64,000 nt of DNA from Roridomyces roridus (lineage: Eukaryota > Basidiomycota > Agaricomycetes > Agaricales > Mycenaceae), in contig JARKIF010000012.1 of NCBI GenBank assembly GCA_029378245.1, forward strand, positions 310,001-374,000, read 5' to 3'. Shown here piece after piece: positions 43,922 to 55,696 of the stretch (positions are counted from its first letter, which is position 1; each line of letters begins with the position of its first letter). Made by a program: the position numbers and the translations under genes. The notes under the pieces were generated by a model that saw nothing but the letters and a program-made list of their open reading frames with translations, ran no database searches and was not told where the DNA came from.

Positions 43922-44347
43922 CTAAAACAACGACAGGAAGGCTCGGATTACGGGCTCGTGCGGGCTCGTGAGATGATCCCGTTTCGTGCTGCCAGCATCG
44001 TGCCCTCCAACGCAAGTAGTGCCCCGACATGCGAATGCTCCAGATGCGCACACTTTCCAGCTTAGTGGTGACTCTTGGGAAGGGTTGGGTGCTATGCCAT
44101 CTCGTTTGGTAGACAGCGTGCCAGTCGAGACCGTGCCAGTTGAATCAAAGTCGAATACGATGCTTGATCGAGAGACACGGTGATGTCGATAGCAGTTAGA
44201 CTGTTGCGTTCCCGCGACCCCCGTTTCCCGTCCGGCGCCGTGTAACGAATATAGCATATCGGTGGTGTCAAGAGTAGTGCAAGGGAAGGTGAGCAGCATG
44301 ATGGTGGTTGGAGCAAGCTTCAGGATCAGACTGAGAGTGATCGTCAT
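43922..44347 (-). CDS. Hypothetical 141-residue open frame, possibly secreted
   Basis: The ATG at 44,347 opens MTITLSLILKLAPTTIMLLTF, which could be a signal peptide or anchor, followed by a Ser/Thr-rich, Cys-containing stretch (SFDFDSTG-like and CASGAFACRGTTCVGG segments). There are no introns and no homology that I recognise. It could be a 5' exon of the membrane protein at 42,646-43,728, which lacks its own signal peptide, but I cannot find a clean splice. Low confidence. Confidence 0.3.
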   Translation of the reverse strand: MTITLSLILKLAPTTIMLLTFPCTTLDTTDMLYSLHGAGRETGVAGTQQSNCYRHHRVSRSSIVFDFDSTGTVSTGTLSTKRDGIAPNPSQESPLSWKVCASGAFACRGTTCVGGHDAGSTKRDHLTSPHEPVIRAFLSLF

Positions 44348-44494
44348 GTGCGAACATTTTACCAGGTCTCTGGCCTCAGCACCTCGACGAATGTTTCGAA
44401 TAATACATTGACAAAAACCCCGGGTCGACACAGGATACTACTTTTTTGTCTTGTTAAAATTAAATTACTACCCTCCCTGCACTCGCGCTCGCGC

Positions 44495-46242
44495 TCACTT
44501 GGTATCACTGACACCCTCCTCCCAGCCCTTAGACCTCTCCACAGCCTTCTTCCACCCCTCCCACCCCTTCTCCCTCTCCTTCTCAGTCCATCTCCGGCCC
44601 AAACTCCACACTCCCCTTGGTATTCACCTCCGACAGCGTCTCAGGCTTGGTAATGTCCCATCCAAACAACCCAATAGCACTCCCCGCAAGCAACGCACTC
44701 CCAAGCGCCGTACTCTCCCTCATCTCCGGCCGGATAACAGTGAACCCACCAACATCAGCCAGAATCCTCATCGCCAAATCACCGTTCGTCATCCCACCAT
44801 CGACTTTGAGGTGCGCGAGGGAGGTACCCGAGTCTTTGAGCATGCTCTCAATGATGGCACGCGTTTGGTAAGCGTTGGCCTCGAGCGTCGCACGGGCAAT
44901 GTGCGAGGGGTTGGTGTATTGCGAAATGCCGATCAGGGTGCCTGCAGCGCCGGGATCCCAGTACGGCGCGAGCAGTCCCGAGAAGGCGGTGACAAAGTAC
45001 AGACCGCCAGCGTTCGACTCCTTGCCTGCGAGATCGTTGATCTCGGCCGCAGTGGAGATCAGATTCATCGAGTCGCGGAGCCACTTGATCGCGCTGCCCG
45101 CAACGGCGATGGAGCCCTCCAATGCGTAGACGGGCTTGGCATTAGGGCCGGCTTGGTAGGCGATCTGAAACTGGATTAAGTATGTGATGGAGCGGAGAGG
45201 AGGAAGGACGCACCGTGCTCAAGAGCCCATGCTTGCTCTTGACGATCTCATCACCCGTGCAGAAGAGGAGGAACGCGCCGGTGCCGTACGTGCACTTGGC
45301 CTCGCCCTGATTCAAACACTTGTTCCCAACCAACGCGCCCTGCTGGTCGCCCACCAGCCCGCCAACAGGGACACCCTTGAGTGGGCCAGCAGCGATCTCG
45401 CCGTACACCTCGGACGTCGAGACCAGCTTGGGGAGGATCGAAGGACGGAAGCCAAAGAAGGAGACGAGAGATAGCTCCCACTGGAGCGTGGTGGTGTTCA
45501 GGAGGAGCGTCCTGGAGGCATTGGTGACTTCGCTGAGGTGGATGTTGGTAGAGACACCGCCCAGGAGGTTGTAAAGCACCCAGGACTCGACGGTACCAAA
45601 GGCGAGTTCGTCGGCCTCGTGTGCGGCCGCAACTTCAGGGTAATTGTCGATCATCCAGCGGAGCTTGATCGCAGAGAAATAGGTGGAGAGGGGGAGGCCA
45701 GTGCTAGACATAGGGATTTCAGTGCATATTCTGGCCGAGGAGAAACAGCACTCACATATCGCGCAGCGGCTCAGGCCCCTTCTTCCAGACACCCGGCTCA
45801 ACCTCGATACCAACGTCTTGAAGTTTCGCCTCAAAGGTGGCGACAGTGTTTTTCGTGCGCGAGTCGGTCCAGACGATAGCTTTGCAGAGGGGCTTGCCTG
45901 TCTTGCGGCTCCATGCGACGGCAGTCTCGCGCTGGTTGGTGATACCGATGACCTTGATGCTGTCCGCGGCCCAGCCAGCAGCGACCATGTCCTTTACTGC
46001 AGCGGCGATGCACTGCTCGGCGTGCTCCTGGATCTCGGTCGCATCGTGGTCATGCCAGCTGCAGAGTGAACGTTAGAGATGGTGGTAAGATAAGTGGGTC
46101 GTGCGCACCCTGGATGGGGATAGTACTGGGGAAACTCGAGCTGGTTCTGGGCGATAATGTCGGCGTGGCGGTCAAAGATGATGAACCGGACGGAAGTGGT
46201 GCCGCAGTCGAGAGAGCCAACGAACTCGCCTGGTTTGGACAT
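44495..46242 (-). CDS. GUT1: Glycerol kinase, with a +1 frameshift near its C-terminus
   Basis: This enzyme phosphorylates glycerol to glycerol 3-phosphate for glycerol use and lipid synthesis. Four or five exons are visible. FGGY-kinase signatures: [24 protein letters not shown] (phosphate-binding loop, split DCGTTSVR), [72 protein letters not shown]-like [89 protein letters not shown] and the end [22 protein letters not shown]. As read, the frame stops at 44,583 after FGPEMD; one extra base around 44,590 separates this from the conserved tail ending at 44,495. Confidence 0.9.
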
Positions 46243-47259
46243 GGTGGGGTAGAAGGAGGCGGGACAGACGATGGTGTTTGGGTTATAAGGCGGGGCCCCT
46301 AACGAATTATCCGGTCCGGACCTGGTGGCCTGATCACATGCATTGATTCGCGGCACGCTTGCCACGCCCTGTCGTTGGTTTATCCCCGGATAACATAGTT
46401 CCCAGGCTAAATGATTCATTATCTTCAAATTTCTGGCTCAATTCGGCACGGATGAACATTCTCTCCATTGTTTCAGCCCCCCGAGAGCCCCCGAGCCGCG
46501 TTCCTGGCGCGGGGGCGCGGGGGGAAACGATCCCGTGTTCGATGCACAAGGCACCCGACATATAATTGATATTGAAATTCCTTCTGAACTGGCAGACCTT
46601 GGCAGACATGAGATCCTCGCCGATAATGGTAAGCCAAGGGCTGCCGCGGACACAATTTCATAGGGGAAGTTCGATCGAATTTCAGAGGAAAGCAGGGCAA
46701 AGGTACGTTGGAGAAACATCGACTTGCAACTGGGGCCAAGCACACTAGCGTCCAAGGACCGATATTCAATCTTCTCGGAGCTCGGGTTCTGGACTGATGG
46801 GCGAATTCGAACCTGGTGACACAAAACAGGAATGGAGAGCCTCTTGATTCGGCCCGAAGATCACCTTTGGGCGGACCGGCCCGGGTCTTGAATACGAAAG
46901 AGAGAAAGAAGCAGAGTAGGATAGTTGGGAACGTTCATTCAGTTGCGCAGGACAGCGTAGAATTCATTGCGGAACCATGAATTGTTCATTCTAATTTTTC
47001 AACCCATGGTTGTATCTGCTTCCAAACAGTCGAACTTGTTCGAACCTTTGAACCCAGCAGTGTCCTTACTTTCCAAGAAATTCGGGCCTTTGGTAGCAGA
47101 GAACTTCAAGTTGGCGGTCCCCTGGTTGAATAACGTGAAATTATGATAAGGAACCGTCGGCAAGAGTATTTCAACTGTGGGAAAATCTCGGCGGCGGCCT
47201 CCTCGTCTCCGCGAACGAAAACACGTCCGTAGCTCTCCGAGTCCTGGTAGTTTATCAAG
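46243..47259. other. Intergenic region, no gene seen
   Basis: The promoter of GUT1 lies at the left end. A GC-rich stretch near 46,480-46,530 (CGCGGGGGCGCGGGGGGAAA) may form a hairpin with the upstream C-rich run. From about 47,000 decayed MFS-type sequence might begin, but I cannot confirm it. Confidence 0.35.
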
Positions 47260-47686
47260 TGACCATGGGTACTGCGATGGGTGCCCTCTTTGCGACGAAC
47301 GGTCAGTTTAACTCTGTCTGTTCCTCGATAAATGTTGATTCCAAGTTTCAGTTCGTCCTGGAAGTATCTGACGATGCTGCAGCCATGGCGTTGCTTACCT
47401 TCCTCCGCGTCTTCAACTCGCAGGTGAGTGACATTTTAGGCTTGAGGCGTCAGCATCGCCAGCACAATCCTACAAAACGGTCCGGAGAAACGGATACCAG
47501 AGGAACTCACAAGAAGTCTGCCGTCTGGAACCGCTATCGCATATGCACTTGATCACTCAGCAAATTTCTTCCCTCCCTCAAGAAGTGCGGGATGCGTTCG
47601 TGCCAAGTCTGAGACGGGTTTGGGTTGCTATGGCTGTCCTGGCGGGAGTCGGCCTCTATACGTGCGCCTTCATGGTATTCCACTGA
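47260..47686 (+). pseudogene. C-terminal relic of an MFS (DHA2-like) transporter
   Basis: Spliced segments read GTAMGALFATN | FQFVLEVSDDAAAMALLTFLRVFNSQ | TILQNGPEKRIPEELTRSLPSGTAIAYAL and SSLPQEVRDAFVPSLRRVWVAMAVLAGVGLYTCAFMVFH, in sub-blocks. This is the order of the last helices in 14-helix fungal MFS drug/siderophore transporters (SD-AAA-A-LTF-R-F, TILQNGLEKRLP, EVR-AFA-SLR-VW). About 400 upstream residues are missing and one extra base near 47,549 breaks the frame between AYAL and ITQQISS. It ends in a normal stop. A gene remnant. Confidence 0.65.
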
Positions 47687-48693
47687 GGACGACGACGACT
47701 GACGACTCAAGCTGGGATGTCGTCGGTGAGAAGTCGGAATCGAGTCAGTACAGTCGGACCGACGTACTGTATATGCCCTCGCAGTCTTTCGGGTCCAACT
47801 CTTCTGGACGTGCATCGCAGAGCCGCGCTGCCGCTGTACCGGTTACTTCATCATGTCTATGGCTTTCTCATTTCAAGGTTCAATATTCAACCGTCTTCGT
47901 CTGGCAGTTGGTTGTTAACCACTGCGGAGAGCTGACCAAGTTCCCACTCAACGTCAAGCTTCAAGTCCCAGTCGTGAACGATCCATTGGATGACGTTGAC
48001 CATGGCGATACGTAGGTTTGGAAATCCGGCAGCAGATGCAAGCATGAAGATAGGTTCTGTGCTGGTCTGTCGCTGGGCCCGGCGGTGCGGCCTTGAAGTC
48101 GGCATGACGAATTGACGATAACTTGAAGCCCCCGCGAGACCAAACAGCAGACTCCGCAGAAGCAGTTTCAGGACACGTTGGCCTAGTAGAATAGGACTTT
48201 GAATTGCGAAGAAACCAAGATTCACTGGCAAACGATTGAACGGAATCCTTGGATGAGTCTAGACGGTGCGGGCACGTAGAAGAGGTAACGAAGCCCAGAT
48301 TCACTGGTTGTCTCAGGGTTCTAGAGTGCATTCTCCTGATACTGTAGGGTTCCATCCAGCTGTACGACGGAAGGAGCGGGTGCGATGCCGGTTGAATGGC
48401 AAGAGTTTCAGTGAGTGCGGCGGGCGCATTTGACTGTGCGAGGCGGAAGTGCCAGGTTAGGCTACGGTTGTGAGCGTGAGGACTCGCCCCGGTGCACCGT
48501 GTAGGACGTCTAGGTAGAGGCAGAACTTGGGCGTCGTATCCAAGATTCCAAGTCGTATCCGGTTGACAGAGAGAAACGCGTGCACGTGACGCCTTCCTCT
48601 TCTTCCCAGACTTCCCCCCAGCTCAAACTCGTTCGTCTTTGGTCCCATTCCGAATCTTGAACCATATACTAAGCGCGAGTTGCCATTTTTCAG
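47687..48693. other. Intergenic region, no gene seen
   Basis: Several overlapping short frames without recognisable domains. A directly repeated ATTCACTGG occurs near 48,220 and 48,300. The last ~150 bp are the likely promoter of F-box gene F. Confidence 0.35.
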
Positions 48694-50352
48694 ATGTCCT
48701 CTCGTTGTTCCGAGTGTGGTGGCACCATTTTCCCAAAAGACAAACCGGAGCATGTTGTCCCATCGACGACCCCTGGCATATTGGCACGCTACCATCGACT
48801 CGCAAAGTGCAACGAGCCTCCCGAGAGCGCTGAAAAGTCCTTTATACAAGCAGTGGCATCACAGACCGCGGCTCGTTTGACGCGTCTCGACGACGAGATA
48901 TCCCGACTCAAGCACCGACTCGGGCAGCTGGAAGCAGAGCAGGCAGAATTGTCGGACTACCAACGACAGAATGCTACTATCCTCTCTCCACTCCGGCGCA
49001 TGCCACCCGAGGTCCTCACCGAGGTGTTCCTTTGGACGGACTGCTACGCCTCCGATGTTAAATGCTGTCGGGCGTGGGTTTTGTCCCAAGTCAGCAGCCG
49101 CTGGAGAGCAATCACCCTCTCCCTTCCCTCACTATGGTCATTCATCTTCGTCAGCTTCCGGGCAAAGTGCCCTTCACTCGATATGATCCAGACGCAGATG
49201 GATCGCAGCCGCTGCCTCAAAATTCATTTCTTCGGGTCAGAGGCAGCCGATTCGGCCCCTCAAATCAAGCTGTTCAATCTCCTGTCCCAACAATCCAATC
49301 GCTGGGAGGAACTGAACATCCAGCTAACCAAGGATTTGGTCCCTCATTTGAACGCGATCCGAGGTCGGTTGGCGTCCCTGCGCAGGCTGTGGGTGCAATG
49401 CAGTGACGCATCCAGCGATATGGGAACGAATCTCATCGACTGCTTCGATACAGCACCGTTGTTGGCCGAGGCGGGGTGGTTCAACGCATCTCATTTCATT
49501 CCACTGGCAGTGCTTCTTCCCGTACATCAACTTACTTGTTACCGTGCCAACGGACCCTGGGAGACCCACCATCGAAACTTCTTGAAGATTGCCTCACACC
49601 TAGTCGAGGCCTGGATTGCCATCCAATTCGATGATGCAGACTGGCGACAGAATCCCGCCACAGGCGGAATCGTCGATTTGCCACATTTGCGGCGTCTCTT
49701 CGTCAGTGACATCGAGATTCTGGCTCATCTTCGGGCTCCTAGCCTGGTAGAGTTAGCTATCCGCATGCGCAGCGGCGGCCCACCTGCGCTCGACTACCTG
49801 GGTCCCTTTTTTGACCGCTCATCCTGCGCGCCGCACACTTTATGCCTAAGCGGGACACTGGACGCCAGCGTCACGGCGGCGATCCTTCAAGAATATGCCT
49901 TCATCAAAAGGTTCCGGCTGGTGGTAAACAAGCTCTCGGTTGATGAAAATACCATTAGAAATGCTGTCAACGCCCACACAACCCTGCTTATTCCTGGGGC
50001 AACGTCCGTGTCCCCGCACTTGGACGAGATTTCCTTTGGATCTTACCTGCAAGGAGCCCCCATTGACTATTCCCTCTTCCTCAAGATGTTGCTCTCCAGA
50101 CGCGGCACACTCAAAGCGGCTGCATTCTTTACGGAGCATGGACCTATCTCTGGTGCTGAAATTGTTACGGCCTCAGATGAGCTCAGGAGGAGTGGTCTGA
50201 GAGTATCAATGAGATCAGGTCGAGAGGCAAGAAAACGTTATAGAGGGTTGGATGTATCTCTGCACATGGAATTGATCCAAGCGGTGAGGAGTCTTGTTCA
50301 TCTTATTCTTCCGTGCTTATGTCTGAATCCTCTCCTCAGACACCATCTTTGA
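48694..50352 (+). CDS. F-box/LRR-like protein F, N-terminal Cys-motif subtype
   Basis: The open frame is 552 residues. The N-terminus MSSRCSECGGTIFPKDKPEH carries a CxxC that could bind zinc; gene H begins with the same MSSRCSECG. A coiled coil (LTRLDDEISRLKHRLGQLEAEQAEL in two blocks) precedes LSPLRRMPPEVLTEVFLW and WVLSQVSSRWRAITLSLPSLWSFIF, then LRR-like segments (DLPHLRRLFVSDIEILAHL). An alternative end exists: removing a GT-AG intron at 50,284-50,339 joins ELIQA to TPSLTIVDPFRFACAISRRK and runs to a stop at 50,480. Which end is used cannot be told from sequence alone. Confidence 0.8.
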   Translation: MSSRCSECGGTIFPKDKPEHVVPSTTPGILARYHRLAKCNEPPESAEKSFIQAVASQTAARLTRLDDEISRLKHRLGQLEAEQAELSDYQRQNATILSPLRRMPPEVLTEVFLWTDCYASDVKCCRAWVLSQVSSRWRAITLSLPSLWSFIFVSFRAKCPSLDMIQTQMDRSRCLKIHFFGSEAADSAPQIKLFNLLSQQSNRWEELNIQLTKDLVPHLNAIRGRLASLRRLWVQCSDASSDMGTNLIDCFDTAPLLAEAGWFNASHFIPLAVLLPVHQLTCYRANGPWETHHRNFLKIASHLVEAWIAIQFDDADWRQNPATGGIVDLPHLRRLFVSDIEILAHLRAPSLVELAIRMRSGGPPALDYLGPFFDRSSCAPHTLCLSGTLDASVTAAILQEYAFIKRFRLVVNKLSVDENTIRNAVNAHTTLLIPGATSVSPHLDEISFGSYLQGAPIDYSLFLKMLLSRRGTLKAAAFFTEHGPISGAEIVTASDELRRSGLRVSMRSGREARKRYRGLDVSLHMELIQAVRSLVHLILPCLCLNPLLRHHL

Positions 50353-50480
50353 CAATCGTCGATCCATTTCGGTTCGCCTGCGCCATCTCTCGTCGGAAAG
50401 AAGTATATGAGTTCACGGGGACACTGCGGGATAATTTGGTCACTTGGAAGAAATTTTCTATCCCATGCGTTTTCTTGTAA

Positions 50481-51134
50481 ATGTGTATCAGGCTCGTGAA
50501 TACATAATGTATAAAGCTCAAGTAAAAGAGCGACTTCAAAGCTTCATCAACTTCACAGCGTAGGATGACCGGGGCCAGCCGTCAACGACCCCTTGGACAA
50601 CTCTGACCGGCGATGCGTAGGATCAGGAGGCCATTGGAAACGCAGACGCAAGCATGGGGTCCGTGCATCGGCGTCTGTGGGCGGTCAAACGACAATGCGA
50701 GACAAGTGGCAGAAGCAACTTCAGGAAACCGTGGGCAGCAGAGTCAAGCCGGTCCCATTGGCGAAGAGTGAAGGACTCGGAGGGTTCTGCAAGCGTTCCG
50801 CTCCAGTGGGTATCGAGGTCACCGTGTCGCACAAGACGATCGAAGGGCCGATCTCAGACCCGTTCAGCGCACAAGCAGGATGCCAATAGAATATGAATGC
50901 GCAACGGCGGCGGGTGGTGAGGATTCGTTGGGCTCGTCGGAGGCAAGTGGTGGTTCTCGTCTCTTGGACAAATTTGAAAGACCAATAATCACGACGACGG
51001 GCTTGATGAACGTATGCGTGCTACCGAGAGGTTGAGAGAAACGAAGCCAAAGCATGGTGAAAAGACTGCGTTGGTGGAGGGCGGAAACAAGATGGGTCAC
51101 CCATCGCATCATCTCTTCGGTACGTCTTGCCTCT
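50481..51134. other. Intergenic region, no gene seen
   Basis: There are no credible coding signals. An in-frame ATG at 51,054 could extend F-box gene G upstream by 27 residues, but the paralogues do not have such an extension. Confidence 0.35.
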
Positions 51135-52692
51135 ATGAGTTCTGCACATGAACTAGACACCCCGATTGCCCCGAGCAGAGTCTCAAGAGAAATTCTCGAC
51201 ACCAATGCTTCCCCTGACGAGACTCATATTCCTGCTCTGCGAGACTTTGTCTCTCGCGGCAAGGCGCGTCGAACGCGTCTGAACGAGCAACTTGCATACC
51301 TCCAATCCTTGATGAACAGGCTCCTCGATCAGCGCGACCCACTGGATGTCGAGATTCGCAAACACGAGGGCGCACTGTCTCCTCTCCGACGAATGCCCCC
51401 CGAGCTTCTCCTGCTCATATTCGAGTACGCGATGTATCCCTATTTTCCCAGCGCCGAGACGCCGTGGACTGTCGCTGTAGTATGCAGGCACTGGCGGAAG
51501 ATTGCATTGTCCCAGCCGAGTCTTTGGTCCACAGTCGTTCTGGACTACACCGACCCTAAACCCATCATAGAGACGGAGACGAGGCTGCAGGAGCGCCTCG
51601 AACGCTCTCGCCCCGCCCCGCTGCACATCACCTTCAGCACCTGGGACGAATGCCAACTGACAGGGACCGAGGCGATGACATGGGACATCCTGGCTGACCA
51701 CTGCGATAGATGGGAAACAGCTTCAATATCGGGGCCAGCGCAACTTTACTCTCAACTGACCTTAAAAACAAAGCCGGGGGGTTTCTCACTTCTTCGTGAA
51801 TTACGCATACGTATTCACCTGGATATCCGCAAACCAGGGCGAACGATTGTCCCCATAGACGTCTTTGCCATCTGCCCCGCACTTCAGGTCGCTATCATCA
51901 ACCCGCCTCCCATAATCGACACGCCTGTGACCGTGGCACTCCCGCCTCAGGTGCAATGCTTCGTAGGAAGTAATCCCTGGGCCCGCCACTTCCAAACTCT
52001 TCGCACTCTTCCCGACCTGGTCGAATGTGCTCTACATGGGACGGATCTCCTTTCCATACCCCAGGACGTTGTCACCTTGCCTTCCTTGATACGCTTGTCG
52101 GTATCATCAACTCGCGTCCTCCAATACCTCCATACACCAGCTCTACAGGAACTGTACTGCTGCGACCAAACCGACCACCTCTATCCATTTTTACAGGGAT
52201 TGAGCGAGCTCAAGAAGCTCATCGTCGCTCGGACGTTGTCTCCGAAGGATCCGAATCCAGACAATACTCATACCCTTCTCAGGGTCGTCCCGGCCACCGT
52301 GCAAACTCTGGCACTGTACGTGCCCATTAAATGGACCGATAATCTGTTTTCGGCCCTGGCGCCCACGTCCCCCATGTCTACCGTCGAATCCATCGCACTC
52401 CGTCTCATTGGGTTCCCCAGTTGGGACACCGATGTCTTATCCCCCCCAGGTCTCGACGAAGGCCTGCTGATGCAGACCATCGAATCCAATTGGCACCATG
52501 GCCGTTGGCGTTCCGTCCAACTGCATTCTCCCAACTTCACTCCCTCTCTCGACACTCGTCAACGAGTAGAAGCTCTGCCAGACACAAGGGATGCAGATCA
52601 CTTTATTCGACGATGCCTATTCGTTGTATTGCGACCTCGTCCCACCCGACTTGCGCGTCTTCATGGACCATATGGCCTTTTTCGGCTGTTAG
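51135..52692 (+). CDS. F-box/LRR-like protein G, coiled-coil type, frameshifted near the 3' end
   Basis: About 520 residues are predicted. The N-terminus MSSAHELDTPIAPSRVSRE is followed by DETHIPALRDFVSRGKARR, a coiled coil (TRLNEQLAYLQSLMNRLLDQRDPLDVEI in heptads), the F-box core GALSPLRRMPPELLLLIFEYA and WTVAVVCRHWRKIALSQPSLWSTV, then LRR-like repeats. Near 52,585-52,592 one extra base moves the frame. Uncorrected, the frame runs on to 52,874 into the opposite GH92 gene. In the shifted frame the protein ends with GMQITLFDDAYSLYCDLV and PPDLRVFMDHMAFFGC (stop 52,690-52,692), which resembles the C-termini of its paralogues and leaves a 40-bp gap to the GH92 stop. I therefore give the shorter end. 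Confidence 0.75.
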
Positions 52693-52732
52693 GATATATA
52701 CATTTGTTTCGCTACATTTCAGTTACAATGTA

Positions 52733-55696
52733 TCACTTGAAGCCTCCCGTACTCAAACTGGGAGGAAGATCAGCCTGCTTCGTTCCCCAAACACTATTCT
52801 TATTCGAGCCCATGACCAACTCCAGCGTGCCACCCTTGGAGAACAGCTCATGCGATATCCAGTTCTTGGTGTAATTCTTGCCATTGAGTTTCGCAGACTG
52901 GATGTAAATATTTTGGGCACTAAGGTTGGACGCGGTGATCTTGGCGACGGCGCCAGTGGCGGCGTTGCGGATGGTGATCCGGGGAAAGAAGGGGCGGCTG
53001 AGGAGGTAGGTGTCTTGCCCAGCGACGGGGAAGAATCCTGGAACGGCAGGTTAGATATTTGAAAAATCGGGCATAGATCAAGACAAACCGAGATGGCTCC
53101 ACACGGCATACGCGCCCATGGCTCCTGAATCATCGTTACCAGGGAGTCCGTTTAGGCTGAATGGAATGAAAAAGTTCCCCAGCTAGAAGAACCGAGGGAC
53201 GTACGATGTATTGAAGAACATATTCAGGGTGGCTTCCACTCTGTCCACGGTTTTCACCGGCTGGCCGACATAGTTGTACAGGTACGTGGGGACTAGCAAT
53301 TTTGGTCAGCCAAAAGGTCAAAGCAATATCCGGTGCACATACGGAATCCAGGTTCGTCACCGATATCCTAATGACGGAGGTGAGCCCACCAAACGACGCG
53401 GCCGCTAAGCAAAAACTCACATGGAAGCCAGCCGCAAAGAATTCGTCCAAACGAGAGCTAAACCGCCGTCAGACTTTCGAACGTCCGCATCACATTGAGC
53501 CACCAACCTAAACGTCGCGGACCCACCCATCGCCGTGACCAACTTGGCCATATCCTGGGGCGCGTAGAAAGAGTACTCCCACGACGACGCCTCGTAGAAT
53601 TCACCACCAGTCGGATTCTGCGAGTGAAATCAATCACATCTCCGATCGACAGGATATAGGTCAATACTCACAAGGAAGCAATCAGTGTGCCCGAAAACAG
53701 GGCTGCAGTGGTCCGGTCGGAAGACGTCACCAACGTCCCATCGGGGATCAAAGTACCAGGACCCGTTGGCATTGCGAGGCTGGATGAATCCGCTGAATCC
53801 GCTGTTGTTCGCAGCCGGATTCCACAGGTTAAACCAATCGCCGGAGACGTTGAAGAAGTGGGTCGCGTTAGGCCGTTTTGCCCAAGCCCTTCGCCTACGA
53901 GAGCAATGCCAAAGTCAGTTGTATGCGTATTCCAAGGTGCGGGAAGCACTCCTGGTGAGGAGTCAGTAGGTGCAGCGGACGGAAGACGTTAAATTTACCT
54001 GGTGTTGGGCCCCTCATTCGGCGGGTTATCGAGCGTGTCATTGAACGGAACGTATCCCAGCATATCACGCGCCTCGATGCCACCCCGTCCCTCCACGCTA
54101 AAGTCACCCTCGGCCGTAGCATCATTGAACATTGCATCGAAGCCCGTCTGCCAGTCGATGCCCGCTGTTATGCCCTTGACGAACGAGTCGGAGAGAAGGG
54201 AATCTGCGTTGGAGCCACCTTGAGTGAAACCCTTGTCAAGCGACATACGGCAGTCGGGCAGGAAGCCAGTGTGGCGGTAGATGTCGATGAGCGCGCGGAC
54301 GACTTCTGCTTGGGTGTTGGGCGCGGTGATGGCATAGAGGGGGTGTACAACTCGGAAGGAGTCCCTAAAGTCGACGGTAAGATTGAGCATAGACGTGGAA
54401 TGCGAATGTACCAGATGCAGTAGAAACTGTCGTAGAACGGTTCCGTAGAGACCCAGAGCGGGTTGTCTCCGGTGATGTTGGTGGGAGAAATGTAGGTCCG
54501 GTAGAGCGAAGACCAAAAGAGAACTTGCTCGTCCTCGCTGACACCGGTAGCATCGATTTCGACAGTTCCCAGCACATCATTCCACTTGGCGCTTATACAT
54601 AGAATGAGCAAATCTTCAGGAATAAAGTAGAACACTCGTACCGAGCTGCCGCCTTGACGGTGTCAAAGGAGGAAGAAGAAATCTGAGGAATCTCATCCTC
54701 CGCGTACTTGCACGCCTTCTCAGTGCTCGTCCACGAGATCCCCATCCTCACCGTCAGAGTCGCATTCTGTTGGGGTGCAAAACCGAAAAGGAAGCCGGCT
54801 GGGTTGTTGCTCCCGATGTTCTGCTGGAAGGTGGAGTTGGGGCTGATCGTGTTCCTGCCCTGGCTGGAGTAGAATTGAGCTTGGACAGGGATGGTCGGCG
54901 AGTCGAAGCAGAAGAAGACGGTGTATGAGCCTTCTCCAAACGAGGGGCCGAATTCACCGCTGCCAGTGACACGCGTGCCACCCGTGAGCGGGTTGGAGGA
55001 AAGGTCGACGGCTCCAGTGCCCTTCCAACTTCCCGACAGATCTGGAACGAGTTGTCGATGCTGAAGCCGAATTTGCGGACCAACGCACCTGTAGTCGCGT
55101 CGAGCAGGAAGAGCATTTGGTCTGTACCATTGGGGTATGTGAACCGATGCAGCGCGACGTGCTCGGTGACGGTAACTTCTGCCGTAACTCCATTGTTTAG
55201 AGGAATGCTGACTGCAAAGCGTGACTATGAAGCAAAGACTGAGACATGAAGAAAACGTACAGAAACCAGGCGACGCGGAAGGATCGCCGTGAGCGAGGGC
55301 CCTTCCGATATGATCTGTGGTGCAAGCCGATAGGTTGTTGTTGGCGCATTGCGCAGTGGTGAGAGGCAAGAACGGAAAGTTCCCGAGCGAGGCGCCACCG
55401 CCCGTGCCGTCGTCATGCCTGGGACGATGAGAACCCGGCTCGGAGTCGACCAAGGGAAATACTCACAGCTGAGAGATGCCGGTAATGCTCGAACCATCGG
55501 ATACATATCCTGCTTGGTTGTCACTAGAGTTGCTGTCCGCGCCAGGCTTGATGGAGCCCCAGGGGAGGGTTGCACCAGAGAAGACGTGGCCACCGTTGAG
55601 GGTTCCGATGAATGCGTTGACGAATTGGGCTGGATCTTGCGCGGCGAGGGCAGGCGCAATGGAGGCCGCAAGGAATGCGACGTGCGAAGCTTTCAT
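52733..55696 (-). CDS. GH92 alpha-mannosidase, secreted, with several frameshifts
   Basis: This gene family cleaves alpha-1,2-mannose (and related linkages) from N-glycans or mannoproteins. At least ten exons. A signal peptide MKASHVAFLAASIAPALA is followed by VNAFIGTLNGGHVFSGATLPWG, GYVSDGSSITGISQLHDDGTGG, AVDLSSNPLTGGTRVTGSGEF, VLFWSSLYRTYISPTNITG, the segment DSFYCIW|DSFRVVHPLYAI, LPDCRMSLDKGFTQGGSNADSLL, GDWFNLWNPAANNSGFSGF, WEYSFYAPQDMAKLV and the catalytic GNDDSGAMGAYAVWSHLG, then PFFPRITIRNAATGAV. Single-base frame breaks are seen near 55,040, 53,917, 53,897 and 53,870; the last exons are clean. The start at 55,696 opens the signal peptide; five codons upstream are also open. Either sequence error or recent decay. 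Confidence 0.85.

Noticed and set aside
52693..52874. C-terminal extension of F-box protein G
   Set aside because: It arises from a frameshift. The paralogue-like C-terminus is in the other frame and the extension overlaps the GH92 gene antisense.
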